From the NCBI GenBank assembly GCA_963834715.1, contig CAWIDE010000012.1, positions 146,163-210,162 of the forward strand: 64,000 bases of DNA. The letters run 5' to 3'. Below the pieces are notes generated by a model. It was given only the letters and a program-made list of their open reading frames with translations, searched no databases and had not been told where the DNA came from. Below, piece after piece: positions 53,063 to 62,621 of this stretch (the first letter of the stretch is position 1; every line of letters starts with the position of its first letter). The position numbers and the translations under genes were made by a program. Source of the stretch: CAVSUZ01 sp963834715. GTDB taxonomy: Bacteria; Pseudomonadota; Alphaproteobacteria; Acetobacterales; Acetobacteraceae.

Positions 53063-54677
53063 TTAGAAGATGAATCCGGTGCTGACGAAGTTGGAAGTAT
53101 GTTCCCGCACCATTCGGTCGAGAAGGCGCTTTGAGTTCTCCGTCTGCTTGGCTGCGACCATGGAGCGGATCGAGAACGAGCGTAGCGCGTCAGTAACCGA
53201 GAGAGTGCCCTCCGCCAAATCCTTGCGGCCGGTGAACGGAAACACGTCGGGGCCGCGCTGGCATTGGCAGTTGATGTTGACGCGGCAAACCTGATTGACC
53301 AACGGATCGACCAGCCGCCCGATGGTCACCGGATCCTGGCTGAAAACGCTCACTTGCTGGCCGTGCTCGGAGGTGACGACGTAATCAAGGGCCGTCTCGA
53401 TGTCATCGAACGGCATGATGGGTACGATCGGACCAAACTGCTCTTCCCGATAAAGCATCATGCCGTCGGCAACGGGATATACGACGGCGGGGAAGAACAT
53501 CGTGCCGATATGCTCGCCGCCACCGGGGTTGAGGACGCGCGCGCCTTTGGTGATCGCATCCTCGACCATTTTGGCCATGTACTCGACCTTGCCGAGTTCA
53601 GGCAGCGGCGTGATGGTGACGCCCGGCTCCCATGGCATGCCCGCTTTCAGCTTCGCAACTTCCTCCACAAATCGCGATATGAACCGCTCTACAAGCGAGC
53701 GATGCACGATCAGGATCTTGAGGGCTGTGCAGCGCTGGCCGTTGAAGGAAAGTGAGCCAAGCACGCATTCCTTAACGGCCAGCTTCAGATCGGCGTCGGG
53801 CAGGACGATGGCGGCGTTCTTGGCATCGAGACCGAGGATCGCGCGTAGGCGGTTCACCTTCGGGTGCATCTTCTTGAGGTGATCGGCGACCTTGCTTGAG
53901 CCAATCAGAGTGAGCACGTTCACCTTGCCGGACTCGAGCAGCATCGGCACGATGACCGATCCCTTACCATAGACGGTGTTGATAACCCCTTTTGGGAAAG
54001 CGTTCTGGAACGCCTCCAATAAAGGCTGGAACAACAGCACTCCGAACTTCGGCGGCTTGAACACCATCGTGTTGCCCATGATCAGCGCCGGGATAAGCGT
54101 CGCGAACGTCTCGTTAAGGGGGTAATTATACGGACCCATGCACAACACGACACCAAGCGGGGTCCGCCGGATTTGTCCAATCGTGCCTTCGACTACCTGA
54201 AAACGGGAGTTGCTGTTGTCGAGATCGCGCAGCGCATCGATTGTCGCGCGAATATAGTCGACGGTCCGGTCGAATTCCTTTTCTGAATTCGGAGCGGGTT
54301 TTGGCGATCTCCCACATGATGAGTTTGACGATCTGCTCACGGCGCGCGACCATCTGCTTCGTAAAATCTTCCATGCAGGCTATGCGCTGGGCCACGGTCA
54401 TCGTCGGCCACTCGCCGCCGCCATCGTCATATGCCGCGACTGCGGCATCGAGCGCCTGTTGCGCTTCCGGAATACCGCCCGTCGGGTGACTGCCGAGTTC
54501 AAGTTGCTTGAGAGAGCCGTCCGCTTGACGCAGGCAGATCGCGGATTGCACAGTCTCAAGCCGGCCCGTCCAAGGCCTCAACTCGCCGTTCACCAAAGTC
54601 TCGCGCTGATGAATTGGACGTGCCGGGAGAACTTCCGGAGGAATCCCGTTCTTGGTTGGGAATACGTCAGGCGACAT
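53063..54677 (-). pseudogene. gapN: NADP-dependent non-phosphorylating glyceraldehyde-3-phosphate dehydrogenase, one frameshift
   Basis: This aldehyde dehydrogenase family protein has the N-terminal NGELRPW..., the coenzyme region CMGPYNYPLNETFATLIPAL, LIGSSKVADHLKK, and SFNGQRCTALKILIVH with the catalytic cysteine. The RCTALK context and EEQFGPIVPIMPFD fit GapN. The first ~130 residues (54677 to ~54290) are one frame off from the rest. It would oxidise glyceraldehyde 3-phosphate directly to 3-phosphoglycerate with NADPH formation, skipping the ATP-forming step. Confidence 0.85.
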
Positions 54678-54692
54678 GGCTAATCCTTCTTT

Positions 54693-56198
54693 TTAGAAGA
54701 GCATTGGATGACGAAGCGAGATGGTTTTGAGTTGTGACCGCGCGCCGAGCAGGCTGATGATGAACGCGACTAGCGAGATTGAGAGCGCCGACCCCACCCG
54801 CGAACTGCTGACCCAAATGCCGGTCGCGAACCCATACTCGCAGCCGCGGAACCACAGCGCCGTCACCTTTGCGTTCACTGGGTCGTTTGGTTCGAAGATT
54901 TTGTCCGGGTTCATCACGCCGCTCGGATCGACCGCTGCCTTTATGCGCTGCATTAGCTCCATCTCCACCGGGTCGGTGACGCGGGCGAGTCTCGCGCGGT
55001 TGGAAAGGCCGATGCCATGCTCCGCGCTAATCGCGCCGCGGATGTTCCCGTCGCCGATATGGCCGTGCATGACGACGCGCGCGTCCGGCACCGCTTCTTT
55101 GATCCGCCGCTCGACGTTGGTGATGAACGCGGCCTGCCCGTCCAGCGGCACAGCGCTATCATGACTCACGACGTAGCCGGCGCGCTTACCCGCTTCGGAG
55201 ACGCTGTGCCGAATGCGCCAAAGCGCGGCGGCTTGCAATTCGCTCTCGGCTAGAATGGCGTCGGTCATCACCTCTGTCTCGAGGGCTTCGGCAAGCACGT
55301 TTTCCAGCGGCGTGCGCAAATCGACATCTAGCAGCGTGTCGGTCAGCTCGATCAGGAGATAGAAGGCGGTGTCGAGCGCGAACGGGATGCTCACGTCGGG
55401 CACCTGCTCCGCGATGACCTCGACCTGGCCGCGCGACATGATCTCGAGGCTGCCAAGCCGGTCGCCAACTGAATTGCGCAGAAGAGTTAGCACCGCGAGC
55501 GCTTGCTCAACGCCGGGCAACCCGACCATCGCCAGCGCCCGGCTTTTTGGCGCGAACAGTTTCAGCACCGCCGCGGTGATGATGCCGAGCGTGCCTTCCG
55601 CGCCAATGAACAGCTGCTTGAGATCGTAGCCGGTGTTGTCCTTGCGGAGCGCACGCAGCCCGTCGAACACGCGCCCGTCCGGCAGTACCACTTCCAGCCC
55701 CAGCACCAGGTCGCGCATCGGCCCGTAGCGCAGCACCGCCGTTCCGCCGGCGTTAGTGGCGATGTTGCCGCCGATCTGGCAACTGCCTTCCGCGCCGAGG
55801 CCGAGTGGGAACAGCCGCCCCGCTTCCTCTGCCGCAGCCTGCACTTCCGCGAGGATACAGCCCGCTTCGGCCGTAATCGTGTTCGCGAGCGGGCTGACGT
55901 TGCGGATGCGTCGCATCCGATCGAGCCGCACAACCACTGCTGGCATCGCGTTCGGCGGTGTCGCGGCCCCGCACATGCCGGTGTTGCCGCCTTGCGGCGT
56001 GACGATAACGCCGTTCTCCGCACAAAGCCGCACTACGTCGGCGACCTCCTGCGTCGATCCCGGCTTCACGACGGCGAGTGCATCGCCGCGGTAGCGGCCT
56101 CGCCAATCGATAATGTACAGCTCCTGGTCGTCCTCTGGCAGGATGACATGCTGGCGGCCGACGATTTGAGCGAGCGATGATGTGACCTGATCTCGCAT
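54693..56198 (-). CDS. FAD-binding oxidase (GlcD/D-2-hydroxyacid dehydrogenase type) with internal deletion and MFS-derived tail
   Basis: The N-terminus is a PCMH-type FAD domain: VVKPGSTQEVADVVRLCAEN, VTPQGGNTGMCG, and LGAEGSCQIGGNIATNAGGT. The C-terminal oxidase domain follows, with HGHIGDGNIR. This motif jumps straight to GAISAEHGIGLSNRARLARV; in the family about 40 residues lie between, so an in-frame deletion is likely. After NPDKIFEPNDPVNAK the protein continues TALWFRGCEYGFATGIWVSS, SRVGSALSISLVAFIISLLG, which is a piece of an MFS transporter. The start MRDQVTSSLAQIV follows the SDR stop by two bases. Activity is doubtful. Confidence 0.82.
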   Translation of the reverse strand: MRDQVTSSLAQIVGRQHVILPEDDQELYIIDWRGRYRGDALAVVKPGSTQEVADVVRLCAENGVIVTPQGGNTGMCGAATPPNAMPAVVVRLDRMRRIRNVSPLANTITAEAGCILAEVQAAAEEAGRLFPLGLGAEGSCQIGGNIATNAGGTAVLRYGPMRDLVLGLEVVLPDGRVFDGLRALRKDNTGYDLKQLFIGAEGTLGIITAAVLKLFAPKSRALAMVGLPGVEQALAVLTLLRNSVGDRLGSLEIMSRGQVEVIAEQVPDVSIPFALDTAFYLLIELTDTLLDVDLRTPLENVLAEALETEVMTDAILAESELQAAALWRIRHSVSEAGKRAGYVVSHDSAVPLDGQAAFITNVERRIKEAVPDARVVMHGHIGDGNIRGAISAEHGIGLSNRARLARVTDPVEMELMQRIKAAVDPSGVMNPDKIFEPNDPVNAKVTALWFRGCEYGFATGIWVSSSRVGSALSISLVAFIISLLGARSQLKTISLRHPMLF

Positions 56199-56200
56199 CG

Positions 56201-56869
56201 TTAGAGCGACGCTCCTCCACAAATGGTTATTTCTTGCCCGGTGATAGCGCCCGCATCGGGCGAGAGCAGGAAGGCGACGAGCGCCGCCACTTCCTTCGGT
56301 CGGATGAAGCGGCCGATCGGTGGCGGTTTCGGCGGCACGCCGCCTCGGGCAGGATCTTGCAGCATCGGCGTGTCAGTGGCGCCGGGCGCGACGACATTGA
56401 CCGTTACGCTACGCGCGGCGAGCTCCGCCGCCCATGAGCGCGCCAGTCCCACCATCGCCGCTTTACTCGCGGCGTATTGGCTTTTGCCTGCCTGGCCCGC
56501 GGAAACCCGGCTGCCGACCAGGACGATGCGCCCGCCCTCGCCCAACTTCGGCAGCACGGCTTCCGCCAGGAGGCATGTCGCCTCCACATGCATGCGCCAC
56601 ATCTGCGCGCCGGCGTGCGCGTCCAGCTCGCCGAGCCTGCCGACCCGCAATAGGCCCGCCGCATGCACAAGTGCCGTGGCCGGCACCTCAATTAGGGCGG
56701 CACGCACCTGCTCCCCGCTCGCCTGCGCCAGGTCGAGCCTCACGTGCGCAACCCCCGTGGGGGGCGGTGTGCGACTGACGCCTGTTACGGCCCAGCTGTC
56801 GCGCAGCAGGCGCTGCGCAATGGCGGCACCGATGCCGGAACTCGCGCCGGTGACGATCGCGTGCGGCAC
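56201..56869 (-). CDS. Short-chain dehydrogenase/reductase
   Basis: This is a 222-residue classical SDR. The cofactor motif TGASSGIG is at residues 7-14. The catalytic Ser-Tyr-Lys lies in LVGSRVSAGQAGKSQYAASKAA. The C-terminus GQEITICGGASL is typical. It oxidises or reduces a hydroxyl group of an unknown substrate, presumably a sugar acid given its place 6 bases after the sialidase-like gene. Confidence 0.92.
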   Translation of the reverse strand: MPHAIVTGASSGIGAAIAQRLLRDSWAVTGVSRTPPPTGVAHVRLDLAQASGEQVRAALIEVPATALVHAAGLLRVGRLGELDAHAGAQMWRMHVEATCLLAEAVLPKLGEGGRIVLVGSRVSAGQAGKSQYAASKAAMVGLARSWAAELAARSVTVNVVAPGATDTPMLQDPARGGVPPKPPPIGRFIRPKEVAALVAFLLSPDAGAITGQEITICGGASL

Positions 56870-56875
56870 CTTTTT

Positions 56876-58096
56876 CTACCGGGGCACCCAATCTTCAGAG
56901 ACGCGCACGTATTTAATAGCCTTGCGGAAATACGTGAACGCGATACGCAACGCACCATCGGATCCCTGCTTGATCGAGGGATATGAGAACTCACAATTCA
57001 GCCCGAGGTTGGAGTTGTTGGTCATGCAATAGCCATCGCCGACCTCAAGATTTCTCTTGCGTGGCCAAGTCCGTCCTTCATCCTCCGAGATAGCAAGCGT
57101 CATGGGGGCGCGGGGCGTGCCCCAGAACGCCTTCCGACCGATGGCGTGTTGCTGCGCCTCGTCCAGCGCCTGTTGCTCCGGCCCGTCCTCGTCCTCGATC
57201 TCGTCATAGAGGGAGGCACGGCGCTCGGTTGCCTGGTCGGCCCTCTTATCGTTATAGACAATCGCCAAATGGCTGTTGTCCAATCGAGTGAACTGGATCG
57301 AGGAGTTGTTGTTGGGAAGTTCCGTTGGGGTCGGCTCCGTCCATGTTCGACCATTGTCACGCGAATGACTTGCATAAATGTTATCGGCCCACCGGCTTCG
57401 GAACAGACCCAATAACGTGCCGTCCTGCAGTTTCTCGATATTCATGTGAACGCAGCCGGTGCTGCCTGGCACTGGATAATCTATCCACGTCTTGCCTTGA
57501 TCAGGCGAAATCTTGACGCTGCTCGTGTCGTCGTCACCCACCCATTTCCTTCCTGGGTTTTTGTAACAATAGAACACGGGCAGGAGCCATTCGCCGCTTT
57601 CGAGCACGACGATCGGTTGCCTGATGAAAGTTCCGTACAATTCGTTGGGACCAAACAGCGTCTCTATCGGCCCCCAAGTGCGGCCATCATCCTCTGAAAT
57701 CCGGCGCCGAACGAACGCCGTATCCTGATTGCCGGATTTCTGCGCCGTCCAGAGCAGCCAGAGTGTTCCGTCCGGAGCCGGAAATAAAACCGGATTTTGC
57801 TCGGACTTTGTCGGATCGTCGGATAGCTTGATCGGCTCCGACCAGCGGTTCGCTCCCTTGTTCAGTCGGGAACAGTAGATCGAGATATCCGACATCCCCT
57901 CCTGCGTGCCGCCGAACGATGCGCAGAGAATGTCGCCGTTCTTCAAAGGCATGATGTTGGCGGCATGATTCTGCACGCAGGGAGACGGCAGGTAAGCCTC
58001 TTGGCGCGCCGGGTCCGCGTCGGCCGGGCGCACGATGGCAGCATCAGGCTGACCGAGGCGGTCAGCGGTCGCGGTGGTCTCGAGTGGAGTGTCCAT
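56876..58096 (-). CDS. Sialidase-family (BNR/Asp-box) protein
   Basis: This 406-residue six-bladed propeller has four Asp boxes (SEDDGRTWG, SPDQGKTWI, SRDNGRTWT, SEDEGRTWP) and an arginine in the FIRQP segment. There is no signal peptide, so the protein is probably cytoplasmic. It may act on a sugar-acid or an oligosaccharide taken up by the neighbouring SSS transporter, not on host sialic acid. It is in the same transcription unit as the transporter and the SDR. Confidence 0.85.
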   Translation of the reverse strand: MDTPLETTATADRLGQPDAAIVRPADADPARQEAYLPSPCVQNHAANIMPLKNGDILCASFGGTQEGMSDISIYCSRLNKGANRWSEPIKLSDDPTKSEQNPVLFPAPDGTLWLLWTAQKSGNQDTAFVRRRISEDDGRTWGPIETLFGPNELYGTFIRQPIVVLESGEWLLPVFYCYKNPGRKWVGDDDTSSVKISPDQGKTWIDYPVPGSTGCVHMNIEKLQDGTLLGLFRSRWADNIYASHSRDNGRTWTEPTPTELPNNNSSIQFTRLDNSHLAIVYNDKRADQATERRASLYDEIEDEDGPEQQALDEAQQHAIGRKAFWGTPRAPMTLAISEDEGRTWPRKRNLEVGDGYCMTNNSNLGLNCEFSYPSIKQGSDGALRIAFTYFRKAIKYVRVSEDWVPR

Positions 58097-58121
58097 AGGG
58101 CGTTTCCTTTGGGCTATGACG

Positions 58122-59513
58122 TTAGCGGACGACGGCCGCTCTCTTGTGCCAGCTCAGGGCATGCTCAATCGCCATCACGACGACGGGCGTCACGGCAGCG
58201 ATGTACATGTTGTCGATCCCAAACGGGTTGCCGAGCACGTACCACACGGAGGTAAGCACCGCCGCTGCCAGCAGGCCGAGGGTGGCCCCGCGGCCGCTGC
58301 TGAGCAGCGGCAGGTAGAAGCCGATCACCGCGACGATCGAGATCGAGAGGCGCAGCGCGCGGGTGAAGAACGACAGCTTCAGGATCACTGGCACGAAGAA
58401 GACGAAGACCAGCGGCACGAACGCGATGATCAGCGAGATGATCCGCGTCACCCGAAACTCCTGCTCCGGCGACGGGTGGAAGTACGGCTCATAGAAGTCG
58501 CGCATAATCAGTGATGCTATCGCCAGCGCGACCGTGCTGACGCTTACGAACACTGAGGCGACCAGCGCGGTGGTGACGAGTCCGGCTAACAGCGGGTTCA
58601 TCCCCTGCAGGAAAACCGGCAGCGCATAAAGGCTGTTCATGGACGGATGGAGGAACTTGGCGGCAACGCCGATCAGGCCGAGGGCGATGCCCAGCGGCAG
58701 GCACAGCGCGGCTGCATAGAGAGTAGAGCGCCTCGCGTCAGCCGCGCTATGGGCCGAGGAGATCGCCTGCATGATGAACTGGGTCGAGAAGATCGCTCCC
58801 GTGGTGCCAATCGTCCAGGCGAGGACGGTGGAGCCGCCGATGCTGCCGTCCCAGGTAAAATACTGCGGCGGTAGCTTTGCCACCATGGGATGAATGCCGC
58901 CGGTTGCGTAAAGGGCGACTCCGAGGATCAAGGCGACGCCGATGAGCTTAATCGCGCTATGCAGGACGGTGACGTAAGCCACGCCCTTGAGGCCGCCGAA
59001 CACGTAATAGAACGTGCTGACCACGGCGATAATACACATGGCGATCGGGAGGTTGATCTTGAGCACGGTGGCGATCGCTGCCGCACCGCTGATGTAATTG
59101 CCAACATTCACCAGCAACAGCGCGTAGATCATGATCGCCGAGACGGTCAGCATGGTGCTGCGACCGTATATCTGCGCTATGGCGGCCGAAATCGTGTACT
59201 CGCCAGACCCGTATAGCCTCTTGACGAAGAACAGTCCGAACAGGAGGAAACCGATCGACGCGCCGATCACGGACCAGCTTGCGGCGAAGCCGGAGAGGAA
59301 CGCCTCCTGCGCGGTACCTACCGTCGATTTGGCGCCGACGAACTCGGACATCAGCAGCACGCTGATGATCGCGGCGGGCAGCGCGCGCGAGGCGGTCATA
59401 AACTGATCCATCGTGCGGCTGCGCAGCCGCACCGTCAGCCAGCTTGTGAACAAGATATAGCCGATCACCATCGCTATGATGATCGCGGTATCGAAAGCGC
59501 TGAATTCGGTCAT
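58122..59513 (-). CDS. Sodium:solute symporter (SSS family)
   Basis: This is a 463-residue membrane protein with 12-13 hydrophobic helices. The family traits are the second helix GAKSTVGTAQEAFLSGFAAS and VFGGLKGVAYVTVLHSAIKL in the middle. It couples uptake of an organic solute to Na+. It lies between the DapA-family and sialidase-like genes (36- and 25-base gaps), which suggests that it imports their substrate. Intact. Confidence 0.93.
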   Translation of the reverse strand: MTEFSAFDTAIIIAMVIGYILFTSWLTVRLRSRTMDQFMTASRALPAAIISVLLMSEFVGAKSTVGTAQEAFLSGFAASWSVIGASIGFLLFGLFFVKRLYGSGEYTISAAIAQIYGRSTMLTVSAIMIYALLLVNVGNYISGAAAIATVLKINLPIAMCIIAVVSTFYYVFGGLKGVAYVTVLHSAIKLIGVALILGVALYATGGIHPMVAKLPPQYFTWDGSIGGSTVLAWTIGTTGAIFSTQFIMQAISSAHSAADARRSTLYAAALCLPLGIALGLIGVAAKFLHPSMNSLYALPVFLQGMNPLLAGLVTTALVASVFVSVSTVALAIASLIMRDFYEPYFHPSPEQEFRVTRIISLIIAFVPLVFVFFVPVILKLSFFTRALRLSISIVAVIGFYLPLLSSGRGATLGLLAAAVLTSVWYVLGNPFGIDNMYIAAVTPVVVMAIEHALSWHKRAAVVR

Positions 59514-59549
59514 GTCCGTTTCCTGGTTTCGTTCTTGGGCAAGCGGCGG

Positions 59550-60431
59550 TCAGAGCCTCTCCGCTTCGGATGGCGTAAGCGGCAGCAGCGGCGGGCGCAT
59601 GGCGCCCCAGCTCGGGTTTCCGGTTTTCTTCCGCAGCAGCGCCTTTACAGAGGGGATTTGGGCGAACTGGGAGATGCGGTTGCGGACTGCGACCGCGCGC
59701 TCGTGCGCCTTCTGAACCTCCGCCTCTCGCGCGGGGTCGGTGTAATTGCGGAACACCACGGCGAGATCGGCAGCCGCCAGGTTGGAGGCGGCGGTGATGC
59801 ACCCCGCACCCCCCGCCCGCAGCAGCGGCAGCATCAGCGGATCGGCGCCGGCCAGCACCGAGAACCCGGGGAAGCGCTTTACCAGCGCCTCCATGTTCGC
59901 GAAATCGCCCGAAGAGTCCTTGAGGCCGATGAAAGTCCCCGGGAAACGCTCGCGCAGCCGCTCAATCACGTCATGGGCGATGGGCACGGCAGAGAATTGC
60001 GGGATGTGATAGAGAATGACCCGGAGCCTCGGATCCGCCACCCGCTCCACGATCGCGGCATAAGCGGCAAACACGCCCTCATCCGGGACGTTTTTGTAAT
60101 AGAAGGGCGGCAGCATCACGACAGTGGTGACGCCTAGGGAAAGGGCGTGCTTGGTCAACGCGACCGTCTCGGTGAAGGCTGCGACGCCGGTTCCGGGAAG
60201 CAATTTTTCGGGCGCGATGCCAACCCGCACCACGGCTTCCAGAAGCGTTTGCCTCTCTGTCGTCGAGAACGAGTTCGCTTCTCCGGTCGTGCCAAGCAGG
60301 GCTACGCCGTCGCAACCCTCGTCGAGCAGGCTCCGGCAGTGCTGTACGAAGGCGTCGAGGTCCGGCATGAGGTCGGACTGAACAGGGGTCGCGGCGGCGC
60401 AGAACACGCCGCGGATCGGCAGGTCGATCAT
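59550..60431 (-). CDS. Dihydrodipicolinate synthase/N-acetylneuraminate lyase family aldolase
   Basis: This is a 293-residue class I aldolase of the DapA family. ALLGTTGEANSFS is the substrate-carboxylate loop, ILYHIPQ holds the catalytic Tyr, and IGLKDSSGDF holds the Schiff-base lysine. True DapA and sugar-acid aldolases or dehydratases share these residues. The neighbours (kinase, PdxA2, alcohol dehydrogenase, no lysine genes) point to sugar-acid catabolism. Intact. Confidence 0.92.
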   Translation of the reverse strand: MIDLPIRGVFCAAATPVQSDLMPDLDAFVQHCRSLLDEGCDGVALLGTTGEANSFSTTERQTLLEAVVRVGIAPEKLLPGTGVAAFTETVALTKHALSLGVTTVVMLPPFYYKNVPDEGVFAAYAAIVERVADPRLRVILYHIPQFSAVPIAHDVIERLRERFPGTFIGLKDSSGDFANMEALVKRFPGFSVLAGADPLMLPLLRAGGAGCITAASNLAAADLAVVFRNYTDPAREAEVQKAHERAVAVRNRISQFAQIPSVKALLRKKTGNPSWGAMRPPLLPLTPSEAERL

Positions 60432-60441
60432 GAACTTTTCC

Positions 60442-61584
60442 TCAAAATGCGGCGCGATAGAGCGCCAGGATATCGTTCTGGCTGATTTCGCGAGGGTTGT
60501 TGTCCAGCAGCCGTCGGATAGCGTGCGCCTCGGCGGCCATGACCGGCAGATCCGATTCCGGCACGCCGTGGCGGGAAAGCCGCATCTCGAGCCCGAGCCC
60601 CGCGCAGAACCCGTGCGCGGCCCCGCGAATGCCCGCCTGGTCCGTAGCCGCGGGAACGTTGAGCGCCTCCAGGATGCGTGCTGTCTTTGCCTCGGCCGCG
60701 CAGGCCTTGAAGGCGAGCGTGTGCGGATAGATCAGCGCGCAGGTAAGCCCGTGCGGAAGGTGGTGCCGCGTTCCGAGCGGATAGGCAACCGCGTGGCCGG
60801 CGGTGGTGTTCACCGGCCCCAGGCAGATCCCGCCGTAGAGCGAGGCAAGCGCGAGCCCCGCCCGCGCCTCACGGTCACTGCCGTCGCGCACCGCCCGGCC
60901 GAGGAATCGCCCGACTAGCCGGATGCCCTTCAGCGCGTAGAGATCGATTAGCGGATGCGCCTTGCGGCTCGTATAGGCCTCTGTGCAATGCGCCAGCGCA
61001 TCGACGCCTGTGGCGGCCGTGACCGCAGGGGGCACCGTCAAGGTCAGGTCCGGATCGACCACCGCAAGGTCCGCCAGCATGTGCCGGCTCTGCACGGCGA
61101 GTTTGTTTTGCGTAGCGGGGTCGGTGACCAGGGCGCGGGTACCGGCCTCGCTGCCGGTACCCGAGGTGGTGGGCACCTGGACGAGTGCTATGTTACGCCT
61201 CCGGACCTTCTCGGGCCCAACCACCTCATGGATGGACTGTTCGCTGCCAGAAAGCACCGCGGCCAGCTTCGCCAGATCCATGGCGCTGCCCCCGCCGAAA
61301 CCGACCACAAGGTCTGGATTGGCTTCTTCAGCCATCGCCAGCAGGGCTTGGAGGTTGGGAATGTCCGGTTCCGGTTTCACCGTTCCAAACACCGCCGGTC
61401 TGCCGGGAAGCGCGAGCGTCTCGACGCGCCCGGCATTGAATGCGTCAGCCACGACCAGCACGCGGCTGAAGCCTTGCTCCCTGGCCCACTCACCGACAGT
61501 CGGGGCCAATCCGCCGCCGAAGCGAAGCACAGGCGGACACTGGATCTCGATCGGTGTGACCAGAGACAATGTATCGGGCGTCAT
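60442..61584 (-). CDS. Iron-containing alcohol dehydrogenase
   Basis: This is a 380-residue group III dehydrogenase with the cofactor loop VVGFGGGSAMDLAKLAAVLS, TTSGTGSEA, and metal ligands in GVDALAHCTEAY and LPHGLTCALIYPH. I start at MTPDTLSLV (61584), which overlaps the pdxA stop as ATGA; the longer frame from 61761 lies inside pdxA and is not family-like. It may oxidise or reduce a sugar-acid intermediate. Confidence 0.92.
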   Translation of the reverse strand: MTPDTLSLVTPIEIQCPPVLRFGGGLAPTVGEWAREQGFSRVLVVADAFNAGRVETLALPGRPAVFGTVKPEPDIPNLQALLAMAEEANPDLVVGFGGGSAMDLAKLAAVLSGSEQSIHEVVGPEKVRRRNIALVQVPTTSGTGSEAGTRALVTDPATQNKLAVQSRHMLADLAVVDPDLTLTVPPAVTAATGVDALAHCTEAYTSRKAHPLIDLYALKGIRLVGRFLGRAVRDGSDREARAGLALASLYGGICLGPVNTTAGHAVAYPLGTRHHLPHGLTCALIYPHTLAFKACAAEAKTARILEALNVPAATDQAGIRGAAHGFCAGLGLEMRLSRHGVPESDLPVMAAEAHAIRRLLDNNPREISQNDILALYRAAF

Positions 61585-62621
61585 GCTGCCCGCTCCCGCT
61601 TTTCGGGGACAGCAAGGCGCTCGGCGTATTCGATTGCCTCCACGAGGCTCTGCTCGTTGGCCAGGCCCTTGCCGGCAATGTCGAAAGCGGTGCCATGGTC
61701 CACAGAAGTGCGGATGATGGGCAAGCCGAGCGTGATATTGACGCCAGAGAGGTCGTTCCACTTGCCGGTCGCAGGATCGACCTCGAAGCCGAGTAGCTTG
61801 ACGGGAATGTGCCCCTGATCGTGGTAGTTGGCGATAACGGCGTCGTACTGGCCGGCGCGCAGCTTCACGAAGACTGTGTCGCCGGGCACCGGCCCGACCA
61901 CGTCGCGACCGGCGGCTACTGCCTCGGCAATTACGGGCGCTGCCACGTCGATGTCGTGCCGGCCGAACAGCCCGCCCTCACCGGCATGAGGATTCAGCGC
62001 GGCGACGGCAATGCGGGCGCGGCCTTCGCCAAGTCGGAGCAGGGCGTCGTGCGTCAGCTCGATGACGCGGCGCAGGCGGTCGGCCGTCACCCGCTTTGGC
62101 ACGTCCTCAAGAGCGATATGTGTGGTGAGATGGCTCACCCGCATGTTGCCGTGCGCCAGCATCATGCAGGAACCCTTCACGCCCGTTAGTTCCGCCAGCA
62201 TCTCGGTATGGCCGGGATAGTGGTAGCCGGCCTTGTTCAGCGCCTCCTTGTTCAGCGGCGCGGTAACGATGCCGCCGACCCGACCCGACTGCGCCAGACG
62301 CACGCCGCGCTCGACTGCCTGGAAGGCAAAGCGCCCGCCATCAGCGGAGAGCACACCCGGCCGGATGGGCTCGCCTTCAGGGCCGGCCTGCATCGCGCAC
62401 AACGATGGCCAGGCGGCGTCCGCGTCGGTTACCTCGGAAAAGGTGATGCCAGGCGCGAAACGCATGCGGGCCTGCTCCAGGGCGGCGTTACTGCCAATGA
62501 CGAGCAACGCGAGCTCTCCGGCCTCAATACGGGGGCGGAGCCTGGCCGCCGCCTTGACGATGATCTCGGGACCGATCCCGGCGGGATCGCCCATCGTAAT
62601 CGCGAGGTGGCCGGCAGGCAT
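61581..62621 (-). CDS. pdxA2: PdxA-family dehydrogenase, probably PdxA2 (4-phospho-D-threonate dehydrogenase)
   Basis: This is a 346-residue NAD-dependent oxidative decarboxylase. MGDPAGIGPEI, TAPLNKEALNKAGYHYPGHT, and the metal/substrate segments ALNPHAGEGGLFG and YHDQGHIPVKLLGF are all present. PdxA makes a vitamin B6 precursor, while PdxA2 converts 4-phospho-D-threonate to DHAP and CO2. The adjacent DUF1537 kinase, overlapping by one base, makes PdxA2 the better call. Confidence 0.9.
   Translation of the reverse strand: MPAGHLAITMGDPAGIGPEIIVKAAARLRPRIEAGELALLVIGSNAALEQARMRFAPGITFSEVTDADAAWPSLCAMQAGPEGEPIRPGVLSADGGRFAFQAVERGVRLAQSGRVGGIVTAPLNKEALNKAGYHYPGHTEMLAELTGVKGSCMMLAHGNMRVSHLTTHIALEDVPKRVTADRLRRVIELTHDALLRLGEGRARIAVAALNPHAGEGGLFGRHDIDVAAPVIAEAVAAGRDVVGPVPGDTVFVKLRAGQYDAVIANYHDQGHIPVKLLGFEVDPATGKWNDLSGVNITLGLPIIRTSVDHGTAFDIAGKGLANEQSLVEAIEYAERLAVPEKRERAA

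Noticed and set aside
59550..60431. Lysine-biosynthesis dapA or sialic-acid nanA
   Set aside because: The active-site residues fit either, but the neighbourhood lacks lysine and nan genes, so only the family is named.
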